A stretch of 64,000 nt of DNA from contig JABELC010000013.1 in NCBI GenBank assembly GCA_028455995.1, positions 1,426,001-1,490,000 on the forward strand, read 5' to 3'. Under the pieces are notes generated by a model, which worked only from the letters and a program-made list of their open reading frames with translations, was not told where the DNA came from and made no database searches. Position 1 is the first letter of the stretch, and the number at the start of each line of letters is the position of its first letter. This stretch comes from Scleromitrula shiraiana (taxonomy: Eukaryota; Ascomycota; Leotiomycetes; Helotiales; Sclerotiniaceae). Below, piece after piece: positions 11,766-23,646 of the stretch. A program made the translations under genes and the position numbers.

Positions 11766-12923
11766 TTAATATCCATATCCATAATATCCACCACCATTGC
11801 CAAATGGAGGAGCAGGTGTAGTAGCAGGTAAATTCGAACTAATGGTGGAACCTGGTGTAGTTCCTGTGGCTCCATCGACTGCGGATGCTGAGGTTTGAAT
11901 GGAGGATGTAACGGGACAGATTGCACTTTGTATTGTGAAGGTATCTATTTTGAGAAGGATCAAAATTAGTGAGGATCATCGAAAAATATCACAAGGTATT
12001 GGCAAAAGAACAGAGAATAAATTAAAAGAGATAAACAACTCACTCGAAACCGTTCCAATAACAACAACCGGAGTATTGGCCACGACAGAACTAGTCTGCA
12101 AGTAAAATGTCGGGACAGCAACCGTACTAAGAACTGTCTGAACACTGAAAACCGTTGTACTAATGGTCAAAACCACCACATTCGTGACGGCACTCTGCAC
12201 CGTATTGGTCTGAACTGCAACAGAAACGCTAGTGAGAGTAAGAGTTGACAAAGCAGCCGCCGCACATCCAACGGGATCATTAGGTCCACCAGGATTAACA
12301 GACAAGGTAGCCGAAATAGTCGGGTTAGGATACGAGGAACTTGCACCAGCCGAGATTCCTACACCGACACCACCACCAACGGGGATCGTAGCAGAAACTC
12401 CAGAACCACCATTACCCCCATATGGAGCAGAAACCGAAACCCCAGCACCACCACCACCAACAGAAGCAGGAAGACTAGCTGAAATCCCAGCTCCACCCCC
12501 AACGCTTACAGGAACACTAGCCGAAATCCCAGCTCCTCCACTCCCATAACCAGCACCACCACCAACAGAAACAGGAACACTAGCCGAAACTCCCGCTCCT
12601 CCATTTCCATTTCCACTTCCACTTCCACTTCCACTTCCACTTCCACCACCATACCCATAAGTCCCCCCATTACCATTAGCCCCCGCAGCAACCGGAACAG
12701 GCGTAACCTTAATACCCGTATGGGCGAGAGAACTAGCCAACGAGATAGCAGCAGAGGCTTTGGGAACTGTTGCTGCACCGCCGAGGATGGGGCTTAGGAT
12801 GCCGCCGAGGCCGAGGAGACCGCCGAGTTGGGGTTCGGGATTAGCATCGGGGAGAGCGGTGGCGTGGATTAGTGGGGTGGTTGTTAGGAGGAGGGTGAGG
12901 AGGGTGCGGGTTAGACGAGGCAT
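11766..12923 (-). CDS. Secreted glycine-rich repeat protein (352 aa)
   Basis: Exons 12923-12044 and 11944-11766 (minus strand), 1059 nt, joined by a 99 bp intron (GTGAGT donor, AAATAG acceptor). The N-terminus MPRLTRTLLTLLLTTTPLIHA is a clear signal peptide, followed by ALPDANPEPQLGGLLGLGGIL. Residues ~95-230 are Gly/Ser-rich with repeated units of the form GAGVSASVPVSVGGG, five or more degenerate copies, plus a (GS)n run. The C-terminal third is Val/Thr/Ser-rich with few Cys (for example DPVGCAAA and AICPVTSS), and the protein ends GGGYYGYGY. I chose the ATG at 12923 because an upstream in-frame ATG would bury the signal peptide. It is probably a cell-wall or extracellular protein. I do not recognise the family and see no enzymatic motif. 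Confidence 0.75.
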
Positions 12924-14782
12924 TTTTGAAGATTGAAAATAGAGAGAAAGAGGTCGGTTGGGTTTGGTTTGGATGGTGTGCGTGTGGTGATGAATTGGAT
13001 TGATTTGATTTGAATTGGGTGTAGATCGATTGATCAATTGAAAGTGACAAGAAAATGAGACTTTTGAAAACAATTGAATTGAAATGAATTGAACTCGTAG
13101 CAAACAAGTGATTGAGCGAAGAAATCCTAGCAAGAAAATGAGGCAAGTGTGTTATTTATTGTATGTAAAGGAAAAGAAGAAGAAAAAATAAACAGGAAAC
13201 AGAAAACAGCAAAGACTTTATACCGTCAATCTCTATCAATTCCGCAATTCAATCACGATTCTTGTAATTCCCGCAATATCAAATGCAGAAAGAACTACCA
13301 CTCTCTTTCAACCAACAAAATACAATCTCGTGATCGATGAGAGTACCATTGATGGATCAAAATCTATCCGTCAATAATCAATATCTGGGTACTAGGTAAA
13401 CCGCACTAGTGCTGTCACTCTTTCCCTTTCTCACTCGCTGCCTCTTCCCTTGTTTCCTTTTCCCCTACTCTCCTTCCTCGCCTCTTTCATTATTTTGTGT
13501 TGTACCAATATTCGACTCGCCTTTCATCTATTCCTCAAAAATCATACCTGCGTAAATAAACAAATAAACAAATAAACAAATCAAGAAACGAGTTCGGATA
13601 TCGCCTTCGGACCCTTTCCATTCCGTTTATTTTAATCGCTCAATTGGAAATGGGAAGGAGAGAAACACACATACACAAGCACACACACGCATGAATACTC
13701 GCACCTCTCCATACTCATACGAACTCATAACTAAAAATACAAATACAAATACAAATAAAAATAGAAATAGATACCATATTCCCATCTATACTATTCTGTA
13801 CCTCTACGCCACTCCAGTTCATCCAGCCATGCATCCTTCACTCACCGACTACCCCTCCCATGACCATCCCGCTCCCAAAAAACCCATCACCATCCATCAT
13901 CCATCATCAGCTAGACCAGCCTATCACAAAATCCTATCACAAACTGTCGATCCTATCCTATCCCGTTTATCCTACCAGAACCAATCCAATCCAATCCAAT
14001 CTAATCCAATCCAATACAATCCAATACAATCCAATCCAATAAAATACAAAACCAAACAAGAATAAAGTACCCACATACACAAACCCCAGAATCTAGATCT
14101 CCCTCCCAACAACCACAACCACAACCACGATAAACGAAACCTGTCCTCTTCGAATCTGCGGGTGTATTTCCTGTCGTGCAATAAGATAATGAATGTATTC
14201 ATCCCCATAATATCCATTGACTCGGTACCAACTCAACCACTGACTCCATGGCAAAGGCCAACCAAATTCATCTGGCCCTTCCGAATCGTACACTTAGTTA
14301 GTGTCGATAGTTGGGATGAAGTGAGTTACACATGTGCATGTACCTAGGTACTTTGTACTTACAAATAGGTACATCAGGTACATATTGTACACTAGTACAC
14401 TAGTACACTCATCCCAAAAGGAAAAAACAATCGAGTCAAGTCACACCAAAGATTTACACGTAAAACGATACACAAACAAAAACATAGGATACAATTGAGT
14501 AGTAGTAAATAATTTATTGTATTTTTCTCATCTGCTAAACTTCTTTCCTTTTCTCTGTTCATCTCTCGATGATGAGTAATGATTTAAGTTCATCACGCAT
14601 CTCGTTTTGTAAAATTAAAGAATAGAAGAAAAATTGAATAGACATTCCAGAGATAAAGTAAAAACTAAAAAAGTAGCAGGCTACATAATGCATTGCCATA
14701 ATCTTCTTAATGAGCATGACCTAAAAACCAACCATCAAACTCCGCTAAACCCGCAATAACCGAATTTTTATTTTTCCATCAT
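12924..14782. other. Intergenic region with simple repeats
   Basis: No gene supported. It includes (AAATACA)n-like and (AATCC)n arrays (about 13980-14040) and a cluster of GTAC-containing short palindromes with CTAGTACA repeats at 14388-14410. The last ~250 bp is probably the 3' UTR and terminator of HSP90. Confidence 0.6.
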
Positions 14783-16938
14783 CTAATCAACTTCCTCCAT
14801 AGCACTCTCAACTGGTGCATCTGAAGTTGCCTCGGCAGCGGCAGTCTCCTCGGTGGTCTCTGGCTCCTCATCAACGTTCAATCCGAGTGAGACAAGCTTG
14901 TGAATACGCTCGGCAAATCCGGCTGGCTCCTCAATGGTGAAACCAGATACGAGAAGAGAGGTCTCAAACAAGAGTTGAGTGATCGACTTGACGGTACGGT
15001 CATTCTCTCCATCAGATTCAACCTTCTTCTTCAACTCCTTGATGATTGGTGATCTAGGCGAGATCTCGAAAGTCTTCTTGGAAGACATGTATGAGCTCAT
15101 TGAGGTATCACGGAGAGCTTGGGCCTTCATGATACGTTCCATGTTAGCGGACCAACCGAATTGACCGGTACGGATAGCACAAGGAGCGCCAATAAGCTTG
15201 TGGCTGACAACAACCTTCTCAACCTTGTCGCCGAGAACGTTCTTGAGAGCCTTGGCAAGGTCTTCGTATTCCTTCTCTTCTTCCTCACGAGTCTTCTTCT
15301 CCTCCTCGGTCTCCTCGAGTTCGAAGTCCTTGGTGATATCAACAAGCTTCTTACCCTCGAATTCCTTGAGTTGAGTCATAGCATACTCATCAATTGGGTC
15401 GACCAAGAAGAGAACCTCGAAGTTCTTCTCCTTAAGAGAGTCAAGGAATGGAGACTTGGTAACAGCCTTGAGAGACTCGCCAGTGATGTAATAAAGGTTC
15501 TTTTGGTGCTCTGGCATGCGAGTAACGTAGTCAGAGAGGGAGGTGGTGTCATCACCAGACTTGGTGGAGCTGAATCTGAGAAGCTTGGCAAGAGATTGTC
15601 TGTTTTGGGAGTCCTCGTGGATACCAAGCTTAATGTTCTTGCTGAAAGCAGAGTAGAACTTGTCGAATTGCTCCTTGTCCTCGGAGATTTCTTGGAACAA
15701 TTCAAGAACCTTCTTGACAATGTTCTTCTTGATGACCTTCATGATCTTGTTTTGTTGAAGAGTCTCACGAGACAAGTTCAATGGGAGATCCTCAGAGTCG
15801 ACAACACCCTTGACGAAGCTCAACCACTCTGGGATGAGATCAGTGGCATCATCAGTGATGAAGACACGACGGACGTAAAGCTTGATGTTGTTCTTGGTCT
15901 TCTTGGTCTCGAAAAGATCGAAAGGAGCACGCTTAGGAACGAAGAGGATGGCACGGAATTCGAGTTGACCCTCGACGGAGAAATGCTTGACAGCCAAGTG
16001 ATCTTCCCAATCGTTGGAGAGGGACTTGTAGAAGGAACCATACTCTTCTGGGGTGATGTCAGATGGGTTTCTGGTCCAGATTGGCTTTTGCTTGTTGAGC
16101 TCTTCCTCCTCAATCTTGGTCTCCTTGACCTTCTTGGTCTTTGGCTTCTTCTCTTCCTCCTCATCATCGACTTCCTCGATCTTGGCCTTCTTCTCATCAC
16201 CCTCCTCGGTGGTCTCCTCAGCCTCCTCATCTGGGACCTCAGTCTCGGTCTCCTTGGAAACGTGGAGGTAGATGGGATATGAGATGAATTCGGAGTGCTT
16301 CTTGACAACCTCCTTGATCTTGGACTCGTTCAAGTAGTCCATTTGCTCATCCTTCAAGTGAAGGACGATCTTGGTACCACGGCCGAGTTGCTCACCCTCA
16401 GAGTCTTGAGTGAGGGTGAAAGTTCCACCAGCACTTGACTCCCAAATGTATTGTTCATCATCGTTGTTCTTTGAGACGACGGTGACACGGTCTGCGACGA
16501 GGTATGCGGAGTAGAAACCAACACCGAATTGACCAATCATGGAGATATCAGCACCTGCGGTGAGAGCCTCCATAAATTGCTTGGTACCAGATCGTGCAAT
16601 GGTACCGAGGTTGTTAACGAGATCCTATGTAATATATTAGCAAAAATTGAGTAGAAATCATGTGCGAATTAACTTACAGCCTTGGTCATACCAATACCAG
16701 TATCACGGATGGTAAGGGTCTTGTTCTCCTTGTCTGGAATAATGTCGATGCGGAGATCCTTGCCGCTGTCGAGCTTGCTTGGGTCTGAAAGAGCTTCATA
16801 ACGGATCTTGTCGAGGGCATCGGAACAGTTAGAAACAAGTTCTCTCAAGAAAATTTCCTTGTTTGAGTAAACTGTGTTGATAATGAGGGAGAGAAGCTGA
16901 GAGATCTCAGCCTGGAACTCGAAGGTTTCACCAGCCAT
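14783..16938 (-). CDS. hsp90: Heat shock protein 90 (cytosolic HSP90)
   Basis: ATP-dependent cytosolic chaperone for kinases, receptors and other clients. Exons 16938-16678 and 16624-14783, separated by a 53 bp intron (GTAAGT...TAG), give 700 residues, the usual family length. The N-terminal GHKL ATPase domain shows ETFEFQAEISQLLSLIINT, the NKEIFLRELVSNCSDALDK motif with catalytic Glu, DTGIGMTK and GQFGVGFYSAYLVAD. A highly charged Glu/Lys linker follows at roughly residues 210-265. The middle domain has KPIWTRNP and the NLSRETLQQNK stretch. The C-terminus is the TPR-cochaperone tail MEEVD. The start MAGETFEF fits fungal HSP90. The complementary-strand frame over 15119-16282 is a shadow of this gene. 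Confidence 0.98.
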
Positions 16939-16963
16939 GTTTGTGTTCGTAAATTTGGAGAAA

Positions 16964-17213
16964 CTGTTGGAAAGAAATAGATTAGTATGAGATTTGAGAG
17001 TTAGATTTGTGTGCAATAATGGTATTGAGCTCAAGGGAAGAATCTTCGAGCTATAAATCAATCTGTGTAGATTGTTGAAGCTATTGGAAACTCTTTCACA
17101 CCCAAGGCTGAGCTTCGAAAGACTTCTTCATACAAAGAAGGACGACGAGGGGCAGACAAGGTATGGAAGAGGTAACAAGCTATAGATTTCGTATTGATTG
17201 ATAGTTTACTTAC
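16964..17213 (-). other. Likely 5' UTR intron of HSP90
   Basis: On the minus strand a GTAAGT donor starts at 17213 and a CCAACAG acceptor ends at 16964, 25 bases before the start codon. The 250 bp between them has no coding frame. This would place the HSP90 promoter upstream of about 17215. It is inferred from splice signals alone. Confidence 0.5.
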
Positions 17214-18863
17214 ATTTGAAGATATTCGTAAAGTCGTTAACAGTCTATTAGACAAATAGAAAGAGAAGAGAGATAGAGAAAAAGGGTATCTTTGAGTAAT
17301 AAGTGGTTTGAAGAAAAAAGAAGAAGAAATTCGATGGGAGAGGTATTGGGGATTTTATGGAAAGCCTTTTTGCCTTGCCTTTAGAAAATCGTAGAATTGT
17401 AGAGAATTGTAAGGAACTTTTTTGGAACTTAACCGAATTCGTAATTTAGTGTGGCGCGTTGCTAGGTGAATAATGAACCAATCACAATTTTTGATACAAA
17501 AATAATATATATAGTATATGAGGGGGGGGGGGAGGGAAATAACAATAGACTTATTATTAATTTTTTAGAGAAAATATAGAAAAAGGGCTGAATGCAATCA
17601 TTTATTAGCTCAAATGTTTAAAAGAAGTATATTTTCTTTCATTTTAAGGTATTTAAAGATATTTTAAGTATATACTACTACTAGTAGTAATATCATAATC
17701 CTCAAAAATTATATTCAAATTATTAATTTCCTATAATTTCCCCTCCAAATGGATTCACTCTTTATCGTATGTAAATTGCCCCCCCTCATCTTTCCACCGC
17801 CTTCCCATTATCAGTATCAGTGGGGAAAGATGGAAGATGGAAGACGGAAGAAGGAAGAAGGAAGAAGGAAGAAGGCAAGTGAAAATTCGAGGATTTTCGA
17901 AACCAACAAGGATATAGCCGCCCTGTGCACAGATTGGTCCTTGCTGTTGAGGCTTATTATATATCACATGATTTCGAAGAATCTTCTAGTATGTTTTGAG
18001 ATTTGGATGGATCGTTCATGAAGTATCTAGCTTTTTCTTGGCCTTCGGGCACTAGAACTAGCTCTCCTAGCAATTTGAACATGAATATTCAATTATTAGT
18101 TTCATTGTACGAAATCTCTAGATGTTAAAGCAACCCATACTGTTGTATCTCGCGGCCTAACTAATTAAGTTTCGTGTCCTCTCTCGACACTGGTAATATA
18201 ATGTATTTATCCGTAACTTAACAAGGAAGAGCATGAGTTATTAGTAACCTTGATGCTTTTTGGAATGCTCGTTTTTGTTTGGTATTTGTCGCGCTGTATT
18301 TGGATTGGGTTTAGCCAATCGTAGCTCGATTCATTCAAGTGCCATTTTCACAGATCAATTATATCATGATACTTCGTAATCATCAATAAATGTTATAAAA
18401 GTCATGTATCTATCACAGCCGTCATGAGCTGTATTGATAAAAAGTGTGCGATGTTGTACTTAACATCTGGATACAGCGAATGATATTGAACAGGGGTTTC
18501 CGGTATGAAAGGAATCACATCTTAAAAGCCCCAATCGCTGGTGCAAAATATTCTTTATTTCTCTAATGCTGAACGAAAAAAAAAAAAAACAGAAAAACTG
18601 ACAAGAACCTTCATACTGTACGCAGAATAATACCAAAATGTTTCCTAGATATTGAAGGCAATAACATAACAGGAAAGCAGCACAAACTCCAACCTCCAAA
18701 ACCCAAACCACACAGAACACAGCAAAATATGTCCTACATCAACTCATACAGAACATGCAAAACCAACGCCCCCCCTTTTCCTCAAAAGGATAACAATTTG
18801 GGAAATTGGCAAAGCAATAAGCCAGCAGCCAACAAACAAGACCATATCCTCCCTACAACAACT
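17214..18863. other. Intergenic region (HSP90 promoter side to Argonaute 3' end)
   Basis: No gene supported. It contains an 11-base G run near 17522-17532, an A/T-rich stretch near 17560-17740 and GGAAGAA repeats near 17830-17870. The HSP90 promoter should lie in the 17214-17500 part; I did not see a clean canonical heat-shock element array. Confidence 0.5.
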
Positions 18864-21800
18864 TCAGAGATAGAACATGCAATTGTTCAAGTTAGTATGC
18901 CAGGGGTTCGATTTCATCGGTCCCTTTGATGTATCGACCCAAATCTCTGGAAAGTCTCTATATACATTCACTGCACTACCACTAGGCCAAAAGCTCTCCA
19001 ACGCAGGCTTCATATAACATCTCAGGCGATCGCAAAGAATATCCGCATAGCGAGCCGGAGTACAAATCGAAAGACCTTTTGTGGCACGAGATCCCATGAA
19101 ACACAATTTGTTCGTCTATATCAACATAGAATTATTAGCAAATATCCAACGACACGCTTGATGAGTAAAATGTAAAATTCTCACAACTTCTTGCAATCTG
19201 TCGGCTGCATAACCGCTTTCGTTGACAATAACGACGTAGTGGCCAGTGCGCGCGGTCCCAATGGGTGAATCATGACTTTGGAGGTAGAAACTAAATTGAT
19301 TGGGTGCCATAATGTCTGAATCGACTACCATGCCAGCGAGAGGGTTCTCATTTATGTCAGTGCGAGGGAAGAATCGTGTATGGTGCCGTTTGCCCACGAC
19401 GAGAAGAGTAATTCGAGGGATTTCAGCCTTTTTCTCCGTGGCAATAGCTTGACATGCAGCTTTGATTTGAGGCAGTTCTTTGACCTTGATCATACCATAT
19501 TGACTTTCGCTGACGCCATCGCGATAGAAGAGAATGTTTCCCGGCAATCTCTTGCACTTGTTGAAGTAGGCTTGAAGTCGCTCTCTCATCATACCTCGCA
19601 GATCGGCAATATACTGTTTCATTCAAATTTAGCGAAGATCAAGGCGATTGTTCAGCAAACATGTGCTATCTTACCTCCGTATTGTTGTCTTGCAAGCGCG
19701 CAGAAGCAAAATAGTGAGAGAAATTGTCGTCTTCGACCGTCGCGACAACTCCCGCCATAGAAGGACAGGACTCGTCTTTACATTTCCCAGGATGAGTAAC
19801 ATCAGCCCCCACAATCATAGTGTCTGGTTCCACACCCAATGGATCTTTCAACTTGTGAACTATTCCTTGCAGCTTGAAGTTAAGTTTCATGCTTGGTTTG
19901 GAGTTAGTGGTTGCTTTAATGGATGCTCATAGGTGATTTTTAGAAAACTTGCCTCAGATTCCCAGATAAATTAAGATCTGGATCCATGGTTTTACGGTTC
20001 TTTTTCTCATACCCATGTGCACGCATCATTGCATTTGCAGTGACGCAGATTGTTGGTACCCCTACTTGACAATCTCCCCACCACTTGACATCCGCATAAG
20101 TTTCTGCGTTCTTGTTTGGAAGTAAGACAATTATGGAATTTGCAGCACCTTTAAATTCGTTTCGTAGCAAATTGTACGTCGCATTGAGATTATTAACCAA
20201 GCCACCCCTTCGTTGAAGTCTATTCAAACCGTTTCTAGGAAGATCTGCGACACCATGGCCACATTTTTGAGAATCACATTCAATCCCATACCCCTTAAGC
20301 CTTTTCTCAAATTCGATCCAGAATTCTTCGGCTTTTGCTCCAGACACCGGAAAGTCGTTGATCCTGATGATGAAGACACGAGGCTTTCTAAGTGGTAGGG
20401 TGTGGAACTTGTGCTTGTCAGTATCAGCAATCATTTTCAAATCCCACGATGCTATGTTCCGTCTGGCACTAGGCTTGACCGCATCCAAAGCCAGTTGTTT
20501 GGTATCCATAGTGTAGCCAGCGAATTCCAACAGAGGCTGCGCTAAGTAGCGTGGTTTGATCTGGATCAAATCCTTGTCGATCGATAATCCCCAAGGCTAT
20601 GTTGATTGCAGTTAGTGTTCCATTCCAATACTAAATTCAATTGAGCATACCTGGTAGAACGAGGTCCAAGCCGAGAATGGTGAGTTGATTGGGCGTTTGA
20701 TTCCTAGAGGAATAGTTGCATGGTTCATGATTACACTTTTCGTCTTTTTTGGATTCTTCTCTGCAATCTTCAGCATACTAGTGGTGTATAAATCATCAAT
20801 TTTACCCTTCACAGCTTGGAAATTGACAATTCTCAATTTGTCTGCCGGATACCATCGTTTGCTTTCAGGTGTCTTTCCACCAAGGTTGACACAGTAAGCT
20901 CGCCTATTAAACTGCTTGAGTTCAGGATACTCTGGGTTATTCTTGTTAACCAATAACTCTTAGCATTTCGTTCTGATAGTTCTTACCTTCATTCATGTGA
21001 TCGAAGACAGATATCTCTCGATCGGGCTTGCCAGCGACTTTCTTAACAAATGTGACTCTCGAAACGTCATTCACATGAAAGTCGCGAATCAACCGGGGTT
21101 TAAGGTGTTTATCGCCTAAAAACACTACCCTGACATCCTCTAACTCGCGGGAATTCCAAAGGACGGGAGGATTCTTCTTCCAGCGTTTTAGCATCCACGC
21201 ATCCAGCATATCTCCCTTAGGGAAGAATGCTGTTGTCGTCATGCTGACGTTGAGAAACAATGATCCTATCCCAGGACGAACAGAAGTGAAGAATCCAGTA
21301 CGAGCTTCGTAGGTTTCGGGATCAGTTTGCTCATGTTTCTCTCGAAGAGATGCACGTAATGCGTCTTTCCAAGGATAGAACTTTGTCCCAACTTTTCGAA
21401 TTTCACAATCAATATCATCAACTGCTGCTGCTGATGCTGCTGCTAGATAGATGTTGCGCCATGTTATCATGTTCAGCATGCGCAAATCCACATCAGGATT
21501 ATACGTAGTATCCCGTGGTTGATTTACATTGACATGATCCAGAAGCCTCTTCATATCAAGCCTCCCTTCATAAACCAGCACACTGCTCATCTCATTGTAA
21601 GTAGGTCCAGATGCATTTGGACGACCTGTGCGCCAATGGTTCAGCGTGTAAGCAGTTGGCTCGTTCTCAACAGAACATGCATTGTAAAGCTTTCCAATCG
21701 ACACCACTTGAGAGACATAATCGGAGACCCAATGGCTGGCATTTGGTGGACGCTGTCTGGTTAGAATGTCTTCGATAAGAGCCTCCTTGGTTTCGCGCTT

Positions 21801-22484
21801 AGTCACCGTCCTACCATTGACCTTATCGAGCACAATACGGTATCTGCGAATATCAACCGTTGGATCGTTAACGGTGATTTTGAAATAGTTTGCGTCAAGC
21901 TTAGTGGAATCGCTATCATTGCAGGTGGAAGTGGGACGTTCCTCAAGGTCTAACCCTGCCTTTTCGTAGGTTTCGTCTCTCGTTATCTTGTCAGATTTGG
22001 GGGCCGAGGGCATTGAGGTCGGTGAGATCGAAGTGTTCGAGAGTTGCTGCGTAAGATCGACTGGAGAAGTTATACCAGGTTGAAAACTTCCACCAGAATT
22101 CTCAGTCGAAGGGTTAGTTGAAAGGCGAGGCGTGGATGATGTTTGACCTAGATCCGGTTGAAGATACTTCTTGACTGACTGTTTCTGCTTCTTACTCAAT
22201 TGCTCAAACCTCTTCTTGGTATATTGTGCCATCCCTTCCTCTTTACCAGTATCCAGAGGACAATTTTGTTGAACATGAAAAGCATGACCGCAAGTTTTGC
22301 AGCTGATACCGTGCTCAGAGAAGGTTCTGAAATTCGGGCATTCAAGAGCGCCATGTCCGGTGTCGAAACAGATATCGCATTCCTGGTCTTGCCATCGAGG
22401 CCATGGTTCATTACACTCTTTGGTGCTGTGGTCGTTTACTTTACACTTGGTGCAGCGGCCTTTACCTAGAGAGGTAGTGGACAT
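18864..22484 (-). CDS. Argonaute with three N-terminal CCHC zinc knuckles
   Basis: Small-RNA-guided silencing effector. Six minus-strand exons: 22484-20987, 20931-20651, 20596-19953, 19891-19675, 19613-19185, 19115-18864; 1106 residues. Three CCHC knuckles (C-x2-C-x4-H-x4-C) lie at residues 11-24, 36-49 and 62-75, followed by a Ser/Thr/Pro-rich linker. Then come Argonaute N and linker-1 regions (GSLFLNVSMTTTAFFP), a weak PAZ, MID and PIWI. PIWI residues: D838 in VGADVTHP, E880 at an exon end, D912 in FYRDGVSE, and D1048 in ARYADIL (His in human AGO2), a DEDD slicer tetrad. The protein ends NNCMFYL, a typical Argonaute C-terminus. Exon 3 ends in a GC donor (AG|GCAAGT). An alternative ATG at 22523 would add 13 residues. 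It is QDE-2-like in the PIWI part; orthology is not established. Confidence 0.93.
19892..19952 (-). other. Non-canonical GC-AG intron in Argonaute
   Basis: The only frame-preserving junction between exons 3 and 4 uses donor GCAAGT (after AG) and acceptor CCAAG, giving NLS-MKLNFKLQG, which matches the conserved start of PIWI. The nearby GTTTTC donor would shift the frame. GC donors with this strong AG|GCAAGT consensus are a known minor class. Confidence 0.75.
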
Positions 22485-22758
22485 GACGAATTGATGCAAA
22501 TAAACAAGAAATCGGTGGGGCATTCCCAGGAAAGATGGTATTACTTATACCACATCCTTTTCCGCTCAAAACATCCAGCCTGAGATGTGTAATTGGTAAA
22601 ACAATCTTACTATCAATCAGAACTGATTCCAGTGGTGATCAAATGACATTTTGATATTAACGGACAGATCATGAATAATTCATCTCACCATCAAACTCCC
22701 AATAATTCGATCTAGCAAATCATTCTTCGCTCACATAATATTCCTCAAACCTCAACAT

Positions 22759-22992
22759 TAGGGTTGTGAAATGACCGTCAGCTCAAGTTGCACGTCAAAT
22801 GGGGTCAGTCAAACGTGTCACATGACTGTCAGGCGTCAAATCACTTAAAAAGGAATATAGCCTTAGAATTGTTGTTTTACATATGTTCTTGGTAAATCAA
22901 AAAATATATCTTCAAAATTGCTTAGTTTGGTATTTATTACATCATGTGATTTTGCTTGACGGTCACACCGTCAGATCGATTCTGCAGCCCTA
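22759..22992. mobile_element. hAT-like miniature element (MITE, 234 bp)
   Basis: The ends are TAGGGTTG and CAGCCCTA, inverted with one mismatch (TAGGGTTG against TAGGGCTG), matching the YA-G-G-type ends of hAT transposons. The flanks CTCAACAT (22751-22758) and CTAAACAT (22993-23000) are an 8 bp duplication with one mismatch, the hAT target-site length. The interior has repeated TGACNGTC/CCGTCAG motifs near both ends and no coding capacity. It lies 275 bp upstream of the Argonaute start codon. Confidence 0.7.
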
Positions 22993-23598
22993 CTAAACAT
23001 CCATCACATCATGCTTAAAGCGTAACACACAATCAATAAACCGCTACCTGTGATACTCCCTGGTGGCCCTGTATTCACTCATGTGTATTCATGTATTCTA
23101 TCCCTGGATATTCTGAGCTGTGATTATGGGTCTTTGGCGTAGAAGATGGTTGTTGTCAGAGTCCTCCTCGATCCCAATTTCCGGCTTGGTTTGGAGAGGG
23201 ACTAGATCTCCTCTCTTGGTGTGAAGATTGGCTTTTTCACCACGGCCTCCTCCTCTGTCATTAAATTGCGACGTTCCTACATGGTATGTTAAGAGATATA
23301 AGAGATGTTTTCTGATGAATCGATACTCCACAATACGATATTTGACGCCATGCTTGTATTGCACGATCTGGATGGCACTTTCTAGCAGAAGCAGGCAGCA
23401 AACTAGTTGAACCACCAGCGCATCCCTTGTGAGGTAGTAAACGGATTTCCATGATTTCTAAATCACTTGAGATATCGTTTGTTACACATCACACCTTTAT
23501 ATTGTGATTACTGGTCTATACATAAATCCTGTGAGCCAAATGAATAATTATAAACTGATCTACACAAACATGCATAACAGCTTCGATTACCAATCATA

Positions 23599-23646
23599 GT
23601 GGATCTCGAGCACCGTGGATCTCGAGCACCGTGGATCTCGAGCACC
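23599..23646. repeat. Three tandem copies of a 16 bp unit
   Basis: GTGGATCTCGAGCACC occurs three times head to tail without mismatch. Each unit contains the palindrome GCTCGAG(C)-like core CTCGAG. No function assigned. Confidence 0.95.

Noticed and set aside
12232..12549. Pro/Thr-rich plus-strand frame
   Set aside because: It is the antisense shadow of the Gly/Ser repeats of the secreted protein.
15119..16282. A 387-codon plus-strand frame
   Set aside because: It is exactly antisense to HSP90, Leu-rich from reversed Lys/Glu codons, and has no independent support.
20941..20987. A frameshift in Argonaute between the 20946-22523 and 20612-20953 frames
   Set aside because: A normal 55 bp intron (20932-20986, GTAAGA...CCCAG) joins the frames cleanly, so no mutation is needed.
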